From: Bacillota bacterium
GTDB lineage: Bacteria; Bacillota; Clostridia; Lachnospirales; Lachnospiraceae
Reading direction: 5' to 3'
Length of the DNA stretch: 64,000 nucleotides
Assembly: GCA_023421075.1 (NCBI GenBank)
Contig: JAEZUM010000051.1
Coordinates: forward strand, 186,001 to 250,000
The notes under the pieces are model-generated. The model saw only the letters and a list, made by a program, of their open reading frames with translations. It ran no database searches and had not been told where the DNA came from. How positions within the stretch are numbered: the first letter of the stretch is position 1; every line of letters starts with the position of its first letter. The translations under genes and the position numbers were made by a program. Below, one piece after another: positions 61,936 to 64,000 of this stretch.

Positions 61936-64000
61936 TTACATGCATACCAGCTGCTCGTCTGCGTAGCGCTTGATGTTGGATGCATTCACGAATTTCTTCG
62001 CAACACCTTCTCTAATCTCAACTAATGTCGGAGCCTGCATAATATTGAATTCTCTGGCCAGTTCCGCATTCTCTTCTGCATCAACGATAGCAAAGGTGGT
62101 ATTCTTCAGATATTCTTTTGCTGCATGACAGTTCGGGCAGGTCTTCGTCGTAAACAGATAAAGTCCATCCTCCATCTGTCCACTTGTCTCTTCCTCACTA
62201 CGGAGACTATTATCTCTCAGATCAATATTCATCTCTCTGGAATGCTCCATATCATAGATTCGACGGTTCTTATACTCTTGTGCTTTCCCTTCGTTCCAAT
62301 TCTGAACCGGTCGATAATAACCGGTAATTCGGCTGTATACCTCTGCCTTCTCGCCGCAGTGAGGGCAAGTGAATTGTTCACCGACAAGATAACCATGGGT
62401 CTTGCATACCGAATAGGTGGGAGACATGGTATAGTATGGTAATTTATAATTATCGGCTATCGTCTTAACCAGCTTTGCTGCTGCTTGCCAGTCCGGAAGC
62501 TTCTCACCGAGGAATGCATGGAATACTGTACCGGAGGTATATAAGGTCTGAAGTTCATCCTGAATATCCAATGCTTCAAAAATATCCTCTGTATATCCTA
62601 CCGGCAGATGTGAGCTGTTGGTATAATAAGGGGTATCCCCTTCCTTACCTGCAGTCTTAATCTCAGGCCAACGCTTTTTATCATTCTTCGCAAGACGATA
62701 AGTGGTCGATTCTGCCGGAGTTGCTTCCAGATTGTATAGATCGCCGAACTTCTCCTGATAATCAGAAAGACGCTCTCTCATATGATTCAAAGTCTTGATC
62801 GCAAACTCCTTGGTCTTCGTATGAGTCATATCCTCGCCAAGCCACTTTGCATTCAGACCCACCTCATTCATACCGATCAGACCAATGGTTGAGAAATGGC
62901 TGTCAAAGGAGCCTAAATAACGCTTGGTATAAGGATACAAGCCTTCCTGCAGAAGCTTTGTAATAACGCCTCTCTTCACATGTAAGGAACGTGCGGAAAT
63001 ATCCATCATTCGATCAAGGCGCGCATAGAAATCTCTCTCATCGGATGCAAGATATGCTATTCTGGGCATATTGATTGTTACCACGCCTACGCTACCGGTG
63101 CTTTCACCGGAGCCAAAGAATCCGCCGGTCTTCTTACGCAACTCTCTAAGGTCAAGCCGTAATCTGCAGCACATAGAGCGAACATCACTCGGTTCCATAT
63201 CACTGTTTATATAGTTAGAGAAATACGGTGTACCGTACTTCGCGGTCATTTCGAATAACAGACGATTATTTTCGGTATCGGACCAATCAAAATCCTTGGT
63301 AATGGAATAAGTAGGAATGGGATATTGGAAGCCTCTTCCGTTCGCGTCGCCTTCAATCATAATCTCAATAAAGGCTTTATTTACCATATCCATTTCTTTT
63401 TTACAATCTTTATATTTGAAATCCACCTCTTTACCGCCGATAATACAAGGCAGCTCTGCAAGATCGTTCGGTACAGTCCAGTCTAAGGTAATATTGGAGA
63501 AGGGTGCCTGTGTTCCCCAACGGCTCGGTGTGTTCACACCGTAGACAAAGGATTGAATACATTGTTTTACTTCTCTGTAAGATAAATCATCAATTTTTAC
63601 GAAGGGTGCTAAATAAGTATCAAAAGAGGAAAATGCCTGAGCTCCTGCCCATTCATTCTGCATAATTCCCAAGAAGTTTACCATCTGATTACAAAGGGTT
63701 GAAAGATGGCTTGCCGGAGAGGAGGTTATCTTGCCGGGAATTCCGCCAAGTCCTTCCTTAATTAATTGCTTTAAAGACCAGCCGGCACAATAACCGGTTA
63801 ACATAGATAAATCATGTAAATGGATATCACCATTGCGATGAGCATTGGCTATTTCTTCATCGTAGATCTCAGATAACCAATAATTCGCTGTTATGGCACC
63901 TGAATTATGTAATATAAGTCCGCCTACCGAGTAGGTTACGGTTGAGTTCTCTTTTACTCTCCAGTCCTCCTCGTTCACATAATTGTTCACAATCTCCTTG
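61936..64000 (-). CDS. nrdD: Anaerobic ribonucleoside-triphosphate reductase with C-terminal redoxin domain (5' end missing)
   Basis: About 687 codons are visible and the frame continues past the window edge, where the ATP-cone domain would be expected. Catalytic parts: finger-loop region SMCCRLRLD ... GGFFGSGESTGSVGVVTINM, zinc cysteines CKTHGYLVGEQFTCPHCG, and the glycyl radical loop YSRITGYYRPVQNWNEGK (Gly ~557 from the visible start). After the normal NrdD end, ~75 extra residues form a glutaredoxin/NrdH-like domain (LYLFTTKTCPNCHAAKEYL ... QAPTLVEI) with a CPNC active site. It makes deoxyribonucleotides without oxygen. The fusion suggests thiol rather than formate as reductant. The activase NrdG is not encoded in the visible part. 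Confidence 0.93.
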   Translation of the reverse strand, partial: KEIVNNYVNEEDWRVKENSTVTYSVGGLILHNSGAITANYWLSEIYDEEIANAHRNGDIHLHDLSMLTGYCAGWSLKQLIKEGLGGIPGKITSSPASHLSTLCNQMVNFLGIMQNEWAGAQAFSSFDTYLAPFVKIDDLSYREVKQCIQSFVYGVNTPSRWGTQAPFSNITLDWTVPNDLAELPCIIGGKEVDFKYKDCKKEMDMVNKAFIEIMIEGDANGRGFQYPIPTYSITKDFDWSDTENNRLLFEMTAKYGTPYFSNYINSDMEPSDVRSMCCRLRLDLRELRKKTGGFFGSGESTGSVGVVTINMPRIAYLASDERDFYARLDRMMDISARSLHVKRGVITKLLQEGLYPYTKRYLGSFDSHFSTIGLIGMNEVGLNAKWLGEDMTHTKTKEFAIKTLNHMRERLSDYQEKFGDLYNLEATPAESTTYRLAKNDKKRWPEIKTAGKEGDTPYYTNSSHLPVGYTEDIFEALDIQDELQTLYTSGTVFHAFLGEKLPDWQAAAKLVKTIADNYKLPYYTMSPTYSVCKTHGYLVGEQFTCPHCGEKAEVYSRITGYYRPVQNWNEGKAQEYKNRRIYDMEHSREMNIDLRDNSLRSEEETSGQMEDGLYLFTTKTCPNCHAAKEYLKNTTFAIVDAEENAELAREFNIMQAPTLVEIREGVAKKFVNASNIKRYADEQLVCM

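Overview
The window looks like chromosome of an anaerobic, plant-fibre-degrading Firmicute, most likely a Lachnospiraceae/Clostridium cluster XIVa member. Evidence: AT-rich intergenic DNA, strong AGGAGG-type ribosome binding sites, perfect sigma-A promoters, YesM/YesN-type two-component regulators, a GH127 arabinofuranosidase, PPi-linked glycolysis (pyruvate phosphate dikinase plus pyruvate kinase), oxygen-sensitive glycyl radical enzymes (YjjI-like, NrdD) and the Firmicute era-yqzL-recO-glyS order. I cannot fix the species from the sequence alone. No rRNA, tRNA, CRISPR array, transposase or prophage gene was seen.

Layout. 1-8.2 kb: alpha/beta-hydrolase esterase paralogues (four on the minus strand, one on the plus strand) around a YesM/YesN-like sensor kinase and AraC-type response regulator. 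Two esterases have lost the nucleophilic serine. A 206-bp imperfect palindrome lies between two of them. 8.2-18.4 kb: a signalling locus with an HD-GYP response regulator, a hybrid kinase, an amino-acid-type binding lipoprotein, a PAS-GGDEF-HD-GYP protein, a binding-protein/kinase fusion and CheD. 18.5-23.5 kb: GH127 enzyme with a divergent AraC regulator, then a MarR regulator with a textbook promoter/operator, a flavin reductase-like protein and a flavodoxin remnant. 23.5-34.9 kb: a nine-gene nucleoside uptake and purine breakdown operon behind an autoregulated GntR gene. It carries a BMP-type ABC transporter, nucleoside phosphorylase, two 8-oxoguanine-deaminase-type amidohydrolases, a ribokinase-like kinase and a nucleoside hydrolase.

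35-38.3 kb: a second GntR regulator and a YjjI/YjjW glycyl radical enzyme-activase pair. 38.6-49 kb: core genes ppdK, glyS, a lipoprotein gene, recO, a yqzL-like gene, era and an M16C peptidase. 49.2-64 kb: cold shock protein, purH, a DUF1461-type membrane protein, pyruvate kinase, dCMP deaminase, an amidase, a phosphotransferase-fold kinase, guaB, a small membrane protein, ilvE, folA, thyA and the 3' part of nrdD, which is fused to a C-terminal redoxin domain.

How the genes fit together. The esterases and GH127 fit trimming of acetylated, arabinosylated hemicellulose oligosaccharides inside the cell. The 8.2-17.7 kb locus couples solute sensing to cyclic-di-GMP turnover. The 23.5-34.7 kb operon would import nucleosides, split them, deaminate the bases and phosphorylate the ribose. 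The last 15 kb is mostly nucleotide supply (purH, guaB, dCMP deaminase, folA, thyA, nrdD). Most starts were set from ribosome binding sites and therefore lie downstream of the longest possible reading frame.
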